A stretch of 53,018 nt of DNA, taken from an uncultured Pelagibacteraceae bacterium (GTDB lineage: Bacteria > Pseudomonadota > Alphaproteobacteria > Pelagibacterales > Pelagibacteraceae). Positions within the stretch are counted from its first letter, which is position 1. Each line of letters opens with the position of its first letter. Where the stretch lies: the NCBI GenBank assembly GCA_902597725.1, contig CACJYQ010000006.1, positions 1 to 53,018 on the forward strand, in the 5' to 3' direction. The translations under genes and the position numbers were made by a program. Below are positions 1 through 7,301 of this stretch, piece by piece. Below the pieces are notes generated by a model, which saw only the letters and a program-made list of their open reading frames with translations, made no database searches and was not told where the DNA came from.

Positions 1-1
1 T

Positions 2-637
2 AAATTTGATTATGATAAAAATTTTGATAAATGTGATTTTATTCTATCAAAAAGCAATAAGCATATTTATAAGTTTTTGGATAGGTGGCCAAAATGGGAG
101 AGAAACTTCATTAATATAATTGGAGAGAAGTTATCAGGAAAAACGCATCTGATAAATATTTTTATTAAAAAGAATAAAGGAATAATAATTGATGGTCAGT
201 CTTTAAATGAGGACGACTTAAAAAAAGTAGACATACATGAAAATATTATTATAGAAAACCTTACATCTAATATAAATGAGAATTTATTTTATAGTCTTTT
301 GAATCTAATTGAACAAGATAATAAATATATAATTGTAACTTCTTTTAATTCAATTGTTGATCTTAATTTCAAACTAACAGATTTAAAATCAAGAGCAAAA
401 AGTTTTCTTCTTCTAAATATAGAACATCCTGATGACGAATTGATTTTTGGAATCATTTTAAAAAATTTATCTGATAGGCAGATATCGTTAGATAAAAGAT
501 TAATTGATTATATTGTAAAAAGAATAGAGAGGTCATATAGCAAAATACATAATTTCATATATAAGATCGATCAATTAAGTTTAAAAAAAAAAAAATCGAT
601 TGATTTTAAGATTATTAAAGAAGTATTAGGAGAATAA
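2..637 (+). CDS. hda: Hda/DnaA-like AAA+ protein (5' end outside window)
   Basis: The reading frame is open from base 2, so the gene begins before the window; 211 residues are visible. A P-loop (GEKLSGKTH) follows a tract ending RWPKWE. The C-terminal half matches the Hda/DnaA AAA+ pattern: a sensor-like TSF, then DLKSR, then a helical lid ending in KIIKEVL. There is no DnaA domain IV (DNA-binding helix-turn-helix), so this is the Hda type rather than DnaA. Hda in the known family works with the sliding clamp to stimulate ATP hydrolysis by DnaA and prevent re-initiation of replication. The Walker B region reads IIIENL rather than a DD/DE pair, so ATPase activity is uncertain. The stop codon directly abuts the TTG start of aspS. 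The N-terminal clamp-binding motif would lie outside the window. Confidence 0.75.
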   Translation, partial: KFDYDKNFDKCDFILSKSNKHIYKFLDRWPKWERNFINIIGEKLSGKTHLINIFIKKNKGIIIDGQSLNEDDLKKVDIHENIIIENLTSNINENLFYSLLNLIEQDNKYIIVTSFNSIVDLNFKLTDLKSRAKSFLLLNIEHPDDELIFGIILKNLSDRQISLDKRLIDYIVKRIERSYSKIHNFIYKIDQLSLKKKKSIDFKIIKEVLGE

Positions 638-2422
638 TTGAATAAATACAGAACTCATAATTGTAATCAGCTAAGAAAAGAAAATGACGGAGAAAACGTA
701 GTGCTTTCTGGTTGGATAAATAAAAAAAGGGACCATGGAAATCTTTTGTTTATTGATTTAAGAGATAATTATGGTGTTACTCAATGTGTTATTGATAAAG
801 AAAATTCTAATTTTGAAAAATTAGAGAAAACTCAATTAGAGACAGTAATAAGAGTAAAGGGTAAGGTTATTAAAAGATCAAGTGAATCAATAAATAAAGA
901 AATAAACACTGGTGAGATTGAGTTAATAATACAAAATTTTGATGTTTTGGGTAAATGTACAGAACTTCCTTTACCAGTTTTTAGTGATCAAGAATATGCT
1001 GAAGAGATTAGATTGAAATATCGTTTCTTAGATTTAAGAAGAAAAAAAATTCATGATAATATAATTTTAAGATCAAAAGTTATTTCTTTTATAAGAAATG
1101 AAATGAATAAATTGGGTTTTTTAGAATTTCAAACTCCAATTCTAACTTCTTCAAGTCCTGAAGGTGCAAGAGATTTTTTAGTTCCTAGTAGACTGAATCC
1201 AGGGAAATTTTATGCTTTACCACAAGCACCTCAACAATTTAAACAATTAGTTATGATTTCTGGTTTTGATAGATATTTTCAAATCGCGCCATGTTTTAGA
1301 GATGAGGATGCCAGAGCTGATAGAAGTCCAGGAGAGTTTTATCAGCTAGATATGGAAATGTCTTTTGTTGAGCAAGAAGATGTTTTTAATGTTGTAGAAA
1401 AATTATTTGTTAATACTTTTAAAAAATTTTCAAAAAAAAAATTACTCTTTAGTAAATTTCCTAGAATTTCTTATAAAGAAGCGATGTTAAAATATGGTTC
1501 TGACAAACCAGATTTAAGAAATCCACTTATCATCAATGATATAACAGAAATTTTTTTTAGTGAAAATGTTTCATTCGAAATATTTAAGAAATTGGTAAAA
1601 TCTGGTTCAAAAGTAAGATGTATAGTCACAAAAAATACCAAAGATAAACCAAGAAGTTTTTTTGATAATATAGACAAATGGGCAAAAGAACAGGGAGCGT
1701 CTGGTCTTGCTTATTTTACAATTGAAAAAGAAAATGAGGTATCCGCTAGAGGACCTGTTGGTAAGTTTTTTTCAAAAAAAGCTTTAGAGGAAATTATGAC
1801 AAAAACAGGAGCAGAAGTGGGTGATAGTATTTTTATGGCTTGTGCTAAAAACAATGATCTTGAAAAAATAACGTCATCATCAAGAGAAAAAATTGCTAAA
1901 GATTTAGATTTGATTGATGAAAATACTTTCGCATTTTGTTGGATTGTAGATTATCCGATGTTTGAGAGGAATGAAAAAACTAATAAAATTGAATTTAGCC
2001 ACAATCCCTTTTCTATGCCCCAAGGTGAAATAGATAAAATTAATTTTGAAAAACCGTTAGAAATTCTTGCTTATCAATATGATATAGTTTGCAATGGTAT
2101 AGAATTATCATCAGGTGCAATTCGAAATCATATTCCAGAACTTATGTATAAACTGTTCAAAGTAGCAGGTTATTCCAAAAATGATGTGGAGCAGAAATTT
2201 AGTGGAATGATAAATGCTTTAAGTTATGGCGCTCCTCCTCATGGAGGAATCGCTCCTGGAATCGATAGAATTATAATGTTACTTGCAAATGAAAAAAATA
2301 TAAGAGAAGTTACAATGTTTCCAATGAATCAAAATGCTCAAGATTTAATGATGAATGCACCATCTGAAGTAAGTGAGAATCAATTAAAAGAATTAAATTT
2401 GACCGTTAAAGTGAAAAAATAA
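638..2422 (+). CDS. aspS: aspartyl-tRNA synthetase
   Basis: This 594-residue protein is a class II aminoacyl-tRNA synthetase that charges tRNA with aspartate in the cytoplasm. An OB-fold anticodon-binding domain occupies about residues 1-110 (SGWINKKRDHG, FIDLRD). Class II motif 2 reads FRDEDARADRSPGEF near residue 218, and motif 3 reads GIDR near residue 540. The bacterial-type GAD insertion lies between them, and length is normal for bacterial AspRS. The start is TTG immediately after the upstream stop, with AGGAGA inside the end of the preceding gene as ribosome-binding site, which suggests translational coupling. The stop abuts the stop of a convergent gene with no spacer. Whether it also charges tRNA-Asn cannot be told from this sequence. 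Confidence 0.97.
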   Translation: MNKYRTHNCNQLRKENDGENVVLSGWINKKRDHGNLLFIDLRDNYGVTQCVIDKENSNFEKLEKTQLETVIRVKGKVIKRSSESINKEINTGEIELIIQNFDVLGKCTELPLPVFSDQEYAEEIRLKYRFLDLRRKKIHDNIILRSKVISFIRNEMNKLGFLEFQTPILTSSSPEGARDFLVPSRLNPGKFYALPQAPQQFKQLVMISGFDRYFQIAPCFRDEDARADRSPGEFYQLDMEMSFVEQEDVFNVVEKLFVNTFKKFSKKKLLFSKFPRISYKEAMLKYGSDKPDLRNPLIINDITEIFFSENVSFEIFKKLVKSGSKVRCIVTKNTKDKPRSFFDNIDKWAKEQGASGLAYFTIEKENEVSARGPVGKFFSKKALEEIMTKTGAEVGDSIFMACAKNNDLEKITSSSREKIAKDLDLIDENTFAFCWIVDYPMFERNEKTNKIEFSHNPFSMPQGEIDKINFEKPLEILAYQYDIVCNGIELSSGAIRNHIPELMYKLFKVAGYSKNDVEQKFSGMINALSYGAPPHGGIAPGIDRIIMLLANEKNIREVTMFPMNQNAQDLMMNAPSEVSENQLKELNLTVKVKK

Positions 2423-3247
2423 TTATTTTTTTCCTTTTAAACTTATTTTAACATCAGTCAAATCAACTAAGTTTTTTTTGTAATTATTTCTTACAAACCC
2501 TTTGCTTGTTATATCTTTAACAATTTTAAGGAATTGATTTTGTTCATCAAAATTTTGATCTTCATTATTAGCTCCATCTAAATTTCCAATTGAGGGTGTA
2601 TGTGCAAGATCCTCTCTATTAAGATATGAGATAGCTAATTCTCTAAACAAATAATCTAGAATCGAAGAAGCACTCAAAATTCTATCATTTCCATGAACCT
2701 TACCCGAAGGTTCAAACTTTGTATCCACAAACGCACTGACATATTCATCTAGAGGTACTCCGTACTGAAGCCCTAGTGAGACAGCAATAGCAAAATTATT
2801 CATCAATGCTTTAACTAACTCTCCTTCTTTACTTGTATCTATGAAGATTTCTCCAATCTTGCCATCCTCATATTCACCAGTATGTAAATAAACTTTGTGA
2901 TCTCCAATCGTAGCTTTTTGGATGTAGCCTTTTCTTCTATCAGGCATACCAAATCTTTTTCCAGAATGTTCAGATTTTGAAAAAGTCTGAGTTATGATTT
3001 TTTCAACATTTTCTGACTTATTTTTTACTTGATCAGAGATTAAATCTATTTTTTTACTTTGTTCAATTTTATTATTATTAGTTCCTAAGCTTTTTGTTTT
3101 TCTATTATCTAATTTAACTTCTAAAACTTCAAATTTTCCATCATCCCTTTTCTCTAAATTTTTTAGCTCAGTTTCACTAATATCATCTAGATAATGATTT
3201 ACTTTAAATGTACACGTGTAATACGTCTCAACAAGATATTTTGCCAT
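2423..3247 (-). CDS. free-standing NrdJ C-terminal (TSCPD-type) domain protein
   Basis: This 274-residue protein resembles the C-terminal part of class II (B12-dependent) ribonucleotide reductase NrdJ. Diagnostic stretches are [46 protein letters not shown] and [17 protein letters not shown] in residues ~100-215. The catalytic barrel of the reductase is absent. The only cysteine is Cys12, so it cannot be a reductase alone and lacks the C-terminal cysteine pair used for re-reduction. Residues 1-95 are a variable, charged, lysine-rich N-terminus. It may be an accessory or regulatory partner of a full NrdJ encoded elsewhere; that is inference. The start has AAGGA nearby upstream. It is convergent with aspS, and its 5' region is shared with the NDUFA12 gene. 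Confidence 0.75.
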   Translation of the reverse strand: MAKYLVETYYTCTFKVNHYLDDISETELKNLEKRDDGKFEVLEVKLDNRKTKSLGTNNNKIEQSKKIDLISDQVKNKSENVEKIITQTFSKSEHSGKRFGMPDRRKGYIQKATIGDHKVYLHTGEYEDGKIGEIFIDTSKEGELVKALMNNFAIAVSLGLQYGVPLDEYVSAFVDTKFEPSGKVHGNDRILSASSILDYLFRELAISYLNREDLAHTPSIGNLDGANNEDQNFDEQNQFLKIVKDITSKGFVRNNYKKNLVDLTDVKISLKGKK

Positions 3248-3361
3248 ATTATCAAATCCTTAATTTAAGTTTGAATTTTGAATCAATTTACTTATATACA
3301 TTTAGATATTTTAGTCTAATTTAATTTATACAATTTAAAATTGAAATTACAAAAATTTTTT

Positions 3362-3721
3362 ATGTTGACTTTATTTAAAAAAATTTTCATTTGGTGGAAT
3401 CGTTACACCTTAGGAACGAGGGTTAAAACTATTTTATTTGGAAAATATGTTGGAAAGGATAATTTTGGAAATAAATATTATCAAGACAAAAGTGGTAAAA
3501 GATGGGTTATTTATTCTGATGAGATTGATGCATCAAAAATTCCAGTAGAATGGTTTTCATGGATGCATTTTATGCCAAATAAGATTGAACACAATCATGA
3601 TTTAAAAATATATGAATGGCAAAAGCCCCATCAACCTAACCAAACAGGTACTGAGTCTGCATATTATCCTAACAAAAACAAAAAAGATGCAATTCAAAAA
3701 AAATACAAAACCTGGAAATAA
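3362..3721 (+). CDS. NDUFA12-family NADH:ubiquinone oxidoreductase accessory subunit
   Basis: The 119-residue product belongs to the NDUFA12 (B17.2) family, an accessory subunit of respiratory complex I found in mitochondria and alphaproteobacteria. Recognisable segments are TLGTRVKTILFGKYVGKDNFGNKYYQ, read in two parts: an N-terminal aromatic stretch FIWWNRYTLGTR, and DKSGKRWVIY followed by IPVEWFSWMHF and WQKPHQPNQTGT. The frame stays open to a TTG at 3341, but the ATG at 3362 gives the family-typical N-terminus. The last 35 bases overlap the start of the DUF2155 gene in another frame, an arrangement that implies co-translation. The gene is divergent from the NrdJ-like gene. Confidence 0.9.
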   Translation: MLTLFKKIFIWWNRYTLGTRVKTILFGKYVGKDNFGNKYYQDKSGKRWVIYSDEIDASKIPVEWFSWMHFMPNKIEHNHDLKIYEWQKPHQPNQTGTESAYYPNKNKKDAIQKKYKTWK

Positions 3722-4094
3722 AAAAATATATCTATTACTAACAGTATTTCTATTTAATTTATTAATTACATTTAAAGCCAGTTCAGAAAATAAACTTGAA
3801 GGAAATAATACTGATATTAAAATCCTGGATAAGATTAGCTCAAAAAATGAACTGATAAAGTTGATTAATAACAAAGAGTATATATATAAAGATTTATCAA
3901 TTAAAAGTATAAAATGTACTGACTCTGAATTTGATGATAATCCAGAAATAAAAGCTTATATTCAAGTTAGAGATTTAACAAAAAAAGATCGAAACAACGT
4001 TTTTGTTTTTAATGGTTGGATGTTTTCATCAAGCCCATCTATAGCACCATTTGATCATCCAGTTTATGATATTTGGTTAATAAATTGTTATTAA
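3687..4094 (+). CDS. DUF2155 secreted/periplasmic protein
   Basis: This is a 135-residue protein. The ATG at 3687 gives a positively charged N-terminus (MQFKKNTKPGNKK) followed by a hydrophobic helix, a likely signal peptide ending around ASSEN; the frame remains open further upstream. The C-terminal part carries the DUF2155 signature VFNGWMFSSSPSIAPFDHPVYD, here split for quotation as FNGWMFSSSPS and DHPVYDIW, ending in a conserved cysteine (INCY). In alphaproteobacteria this family commonly follows the NDUFA12 gene, as here. The molecular function is not known. The gene overlaps NDUFA12 by 35 bases, and its stop overlaps the stop of the convergent accC. Confidence 0.8.
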   Translation: MQFKKNTKPGNKKIYLLLTVFLFNLLITFKASSENKLEGNNTDIKILDKISSKNELIKLINNKEYIYKDLSIKSIKCTDSEFDDNPEIKAYIQVRDLTKKDRNNVFVFNGWMFSSSPSIAPFDHPVYDIWLINCY

Positions 4095-5428
4095 ACCAAA
4101 GTATCTTTATCGAGCCAACTTACATTAAAGTCAGAATTAATAAATTTTTTATGATTTAATAATTTTTTGTGTAATGGAATAGTGGTTGTAATTCCCTCTA
4201 TGACAAATTCATCCAAAGACCTGTTCATTCTTTGAATAGCTTCAGTTCTATTTCTACCATGACATATTAATTTACAAATCATACTGTCGTAATATGGGGT
4301 TACTTTGTAACCTTGATATATAGCACCATCAACTCTTGTTCTAAAACCGGAGGGTTGATGACACATTCCAATAATTCCAGGAGATGGTTGAAAATTTTTA
4401 CTTGCATCTTCAGCATTTATTCTACATTCTATAGCATGACCTCTTGGATTTATATCGCTTTGATTTAATGCTGTGTCACCTGAAAAAGCTATCCAGATTT
4501 GTTCTTTAATAATATCGATTCCAGTTACCATTTCTGTAACGGGGTGTTCAACTTGAACTCTAGTATTCATTTCAAGAAAATAAAACTTTCCATCTTCATA
4601 TATATACTCGACTGTGCCTGCACCAGTATATCCAATTTTTGATACCATATTTACTGTTTTATCAAAAAGATCTTTTCTAATCTTATCATTGAGTACAGGG
4701 CTAGGTGTTTCCTCAATTAATTTTTGATGCCTTCTTTGAACTGAACAATCTCTTTCATGCAAATGAACAGCTCTATTTTTTCCAGCTAAAATTTGAACTT
4801 CAATATGTCTAGGATTTTGAAAAAATTTTTCAATATATACCTCATCATTCCCAAAATATTTTTGTGCTTCAGATTTTGCTGTTAAAAACATTGACTCAAA
4901 TTCATTCTCTTTATGAACAACTTTCATACCTTTTCCTCCACCACCTCCAGATGCTTTAATTAAAACAGGAAAACCAATTTTTTTACAAAGTTCTTTTGCC
5001 TCCTCAACATTTTTTACACCGCCCTCTGAGCCTTCAATTACAGGTATTCCATTTTCCTTAGCAATTTTTTTAGCTTGTATTTTATCTCCCATCATTTCTA
5101 TATGCGTAGATGAAGCGCCAATAAATTTAATATCATTTTCTTCGAGCACTCTTGCAAAATTAGCGTTTTCAGAGAGAAAACCATAACCTGGGTGCACAGC
5201 TTCTGAATTTGTTATTTCTATAGCAGACATCAAAGCAGGAATATTTAAATAACTATTTGTAGGCTGATGAGAGCCTATGCATACACTTTCATCTGCCATT
5301 CTGACATGCATGCTTTCTTTATCTACGTCTGAATGAACAGCAACCGTTGATATGCCCCATTCTTTACAGGCTCTAATAATTCTAACCGCAATTTCTCCAC
5401 GGTTTGCAATCAAGATTTTTTTAAACAT
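4091..5428 (-). CDS. accC: acetyl-CoA carboxylase biotin carboxylase subunit
   Basis: This 445-residue ATP-grasp enzyme carboxylates the biotin of AccB using ATP and bicarbonate, the first half-reaction of malonyl-CoA synthesis. The N-terminus MFKKILIANRGEIAVRII is the classic biotin-carboxylase start. A glycine-rich ATP-binding loop SGGGGGKGM lies near residue 165. Further motifs are HLHERDCSVQRRHQK, the catalytic EMNTRVQVEHPVTE near residue 290, and ECRINAED. Length matches stand-alone bacterial AccC. The start codon overlaps the accB stop by one base, so accB-accC are translationally coupled, with aroQ directly upstream on the same strand. Confidence 0.97.
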   Translation of the reverse strand: MFKKILIANRGEIAVRIIRACKEWGISTVAVHSDVDKESMHVRMADESVCIGSHQPTNSYLNIPALMSAIEITNSEAVHPGYGFLSENANFARVLEENDIKFIGASSTHIEMMGDKIQAKKIAKENGIPVIEGSEGGVKNVEEAKELCKKIGFPVLIKASGGGGGKGMKVVHKENEFESMFLTAKSEAQKYFGNDEVYIEKFFQNPRHIEVQILAGKNRAVHLHERDCSVQRRHQKLIEETPSPVLNDKIRKDLFDKTVNMVSKIGYTGAGTVEYIYEDGKFYFLEMNTRVQVEHPVTEMVTGIDIIKEQIWIAFSGDTALNQSDINPRGHAIECRINAEDASKNFQPSPGIIGMCHQPSGFRTRVDGAIYQGYKVTPYYDSMICKLICHGRNRTEAIQRMNRSLDEFVIEGITTTIPLHKKLLNHKKFINSDFNVSWLDKDTLV

Positions 5429-5859
5429 TATTCTAAAATGATAATAATTTGACCAAATTCAACTGGTTGACCATCCTCAACACAAATTTCCTTAACTATA
5501 CCGTCAGAGGTCGATGGAACATGATTCATTGTTTTCATTGCTTCTACAATCATTACAGTGTCACCTTTTTTAATTTTCTTTCCAATTTCTACAAATTTTT
5601 TTGCTCCAGGCTCTGGCGCGTGATAGGCAGTTCCTATTATTGGCGATGTAATTTCTATACCTGATTTTACCTGATCTTTTTTATTAGTTTTATCTTCTGT
5701 CAGATTATTTCTTAAATTTGGAATGCTCTGACTATTAACTGATATATTATTTTTTGAAACTTTTATCTTTGTATCTTTTTCAGTATATTCAAGTTCTGTA
5801 AGATTAAATTCATCTAAGTAATCACTCAATTCTTTGATAATTTTTTTATTAATTTTCAT
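5428..5859 (-). CDS. accB: acetyl-CoA carboxylase biotin carboxyl carrier protein
   Basis: This 143-residue protein carries the covalently attached biotin shuttled between AccC and carboxyltransferase. The C-terminal biotinyl domain shows EAMKTMN, with the lysine as the biotinylation site, within a lipoyl-like fold (SPIIGTAYHAPEPGAK, KKGDTVMIVEAMK). The N-terminal ~70 residues are a charged helix plus linker. The stop overlaps the accC start and its start overlaps the aroQ stop by four bases, so aroQ-accB-accC read as one transcription unit. The pairing of aroQ with accBC is a common proteobacterial arrangement. Confidence 0.96.
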   Translation of the reverse strand: MKINKKIIKELSDYLDEFNLTELEYTEKDTKIKVSKNNISVNSQSIPNLRNNLTEDKTNKKDQVKSGIEITSPIIGTAYHAPEPGAKKFVEIGKKIKKGDTVMIVEAMKTMNHVPSTSDGIVKEICVEDGQPVEFGQIIIILE

Positions 5860-6296
5860 TTTTCTATGAGCTTTTGCATTGAAATTATGGCTAAAATATA
5901 ACCTTCGGCACCTAATCCAAAAATACCACCTGTCACAATATCACTTAGTAGTGATTTTTGTCTAAACTCCTCACGTTTATATATATTAGAAATGTGTAAT
6001 TCAATAATCGGTTTCTTAAAAACACTCAAAGCATCTCTTATAGCGACGGATGTGTGCGTAAAAGCAGCAGCATTTATTATAATTCCATCAAAATTTTTTA
6101 TTGAGTCTTGGATTATGTTTACAATTTCTCCTTCTACATTTGACTGAGAAAATTCAGCAACTAAACCTAATTCTTTGGATTTATTTAAACAAATTTCTTT
6201 TAATTCGTTAAAAGTGGTAGACCCATATTGTGATTGTTCTCTTTCCCCTAATAGATTAAGATTTGGACCATTAATTATTATAATCTTATTATTCAT
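5856..6296 (-). CDS. aroQ: type II 3-dehydroquinate dehydratase
   Basis: The 146-residue enzyme dehydrates 3-dehydroquinate to 3-dehydroshikimate in the shikimate pathway. It starts with the family signature IIINGPNLNLLGERE, and shows INAAAFTHTSVAIRDAL and the substrate-binding stretch ELHISNIYKREEFR. The ending GGIFGLGAEGY is also typical of the type II (dodecameric) class. It is first in a minus-strand run with accB and accC, and is divergent from thiS with only 16 bases between starts, so the promoters must overlap the neighbouring 5' ends. Confidence 0.95.
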   Translation of the reverse strand: MNNKIIIINGPNLNLLGEREQSQYGSTTFNELKEICLNKSKELGLVAEFSQSNVEGEIVNIIQDSIKNFDGIIINAAAFTHTSVAIRDALSVFKKPIIELHISNIYKREEFRQKSLLSDIVTGGIFGLGAEGYILAIISMQKLIEK

Positions 6297-6312
6297 TAAA
6301 TATTTATATACG

Positions 6313-6525
6313 ATGAAAAAAAAAATAAAAATAAAAATTAATGGTAAATTAAATATAATAGATGAAAGAACTAAAGTATCTGTTCTTTTAAGGGATCTGA
6401 AAGTACCATTAAGAAAAGTAGCAATTGAATTAAATAGGGAAATAGTAGATAAAAAAAAATTAAATAAGATCTTTTTAAAAACGAATGATAAATTAGAAAT
6501 TGTGCATTTTATTGGAGGTGGTTAA
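6313..6525 (+). CDS. thiS: sulfur carrier protein ThiS
   Basis: The 70-residue product is the small ubiquitin-fold sulfur carrier for the thiazole half of thiamine. The chosen start (ATG at 6313) gives MKKKIKIKINGK, the first beta strand of the fold. The protein ends in the required C-terminal Gly-Gly (IGGG), which is adenylated and thiocarboxylated. Other family marks are VSVLLRDL and VAIELNREIV. The frame is open further 5', but that part lies antisense to aroQ and has no ThiS similarity. It is followed after 2 bases by thiG, and the end of thiS (GGAGGTGG) doubles as the thiG ribosome-binding site. Confidence 0.92.
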   Translation: MKKKIKIKINGKLNIIDERTKVSVLLRDLKVPLRKVAIELNREIVDKKKLNKIFLKTNDKLEIVHFIGGG

Positions 6526-6527
6526 GA

Positions 6528-7301
6528 TTGAAGCAAGATAATTTGATTATTTCAAAAAAAAAATTCAACTCACGTTTAATTGTGGGTACTGGTAAATATA
6601 AGAATATGTCAGAATGTGCGAAGGCAATTAAGATTTCAGGAGCTGAGATTGTTACAGTTGCAGTAAGGCGGGTAAATATTTCTGATAAAAAAAAACCTCT
6701 TCTAATGGATTTTATTGATCCTAAAAAAATAACATATTTACCAAACACTGCTGGATGTTTTAGTTCTAAAGAAGCTTTAAGAACACTAAGATTGGCACGA
6801 GAAATTGGAGGATGGAAATTGGTAAAACTTGAAGTCTTAGGCGATAAAAAAAATTTATTCCCAGAAATGATTGAAACTCTTAATTCAACTGAAATTTTAA
6901 CTAAGGAGGGCTTTAAAGTTATGGTTTACTGTAATGATGATCCACTTATGGCAAAGAGACTTGAAAATGCAGGTGCTGCTGCAATCATGCCACTTGCGGC
7001 ACCAATTGGTTCTGGTTTAGGAATTTTAAATAAAGTCAATATCCAAATTATAAGAAAACAAACCAAATTACCTTTGATAATTGATGCAGGTTTGGGCCAA
7101 GCATCTGATGCAACTATAGCTATGGAATTAGGTTGTGATGGTGTTTTAGTAAATACTGCTATTGCAAAAGCTAAAAAACCTTTTGAAATGGCTAAAGCAT
7201 TTAAAAACGCTGTTGTTGCTGGCAGACAATCTTTTCTTTCAGGAAGAATCGAGAAAAAGATAATGGGTGATCCTTCGTCTCCAATTAAAGGAATTATTTA
7301 G
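6528..7301 (+). CDS. thiG: thiazole synthase
   Basis: The 257-residue TIM-barrel enzyme condenses a deoxyxylulose-phosphate-derived imine with ThiS thiocarboxylate to make thiazole phosphate. Motifs seen are RLIVGTGKYKN at the first strand, WKLVKLEVLGD containing the Schiff-base lysine, VMVYCNDDP, and the phosphate-binding stretches PIGSGLGI and IDAGLGQASDA. It starts with TTG at 6528, preceded by a strong GGAGGTGG within the end of thiS. No ATG in a suitable place upstream exists. It overlaps the convergent RNase gene by 8 bases at their 3' ends. Confidence 0.96.
   Translation: MKQDNLIISKKKFNSRLIVGTGKYKNMSECAKAIKISGAEIVTVAVRRVNISDKKKPLLMDFIDPKKITYLPNTAGCFSSKEALRTLRLAREIGGWKLVKLEVLGDKKNLFPEMIETLNSTEILTKEGFKVMVYCNDDPLMAKRLENAGAAAIMPLAAPIGSGLGILNKVNIQIIRKQTKLPLIIDAGLGQASDATIAMELGCDGVLVNTAIAKAKKPFEMAKAFKNAVVAGRQSFLSGRIEKKIMGDPSSPIKGII

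Noticed and set aside
6297..6312. Thiamine (TPP) riboswitch before thiS-thiG
   Set aside because: Only 16 bases separate thiS from the divergent aroQ, too little for the aptamer, and no TPP-type core motif is seen.
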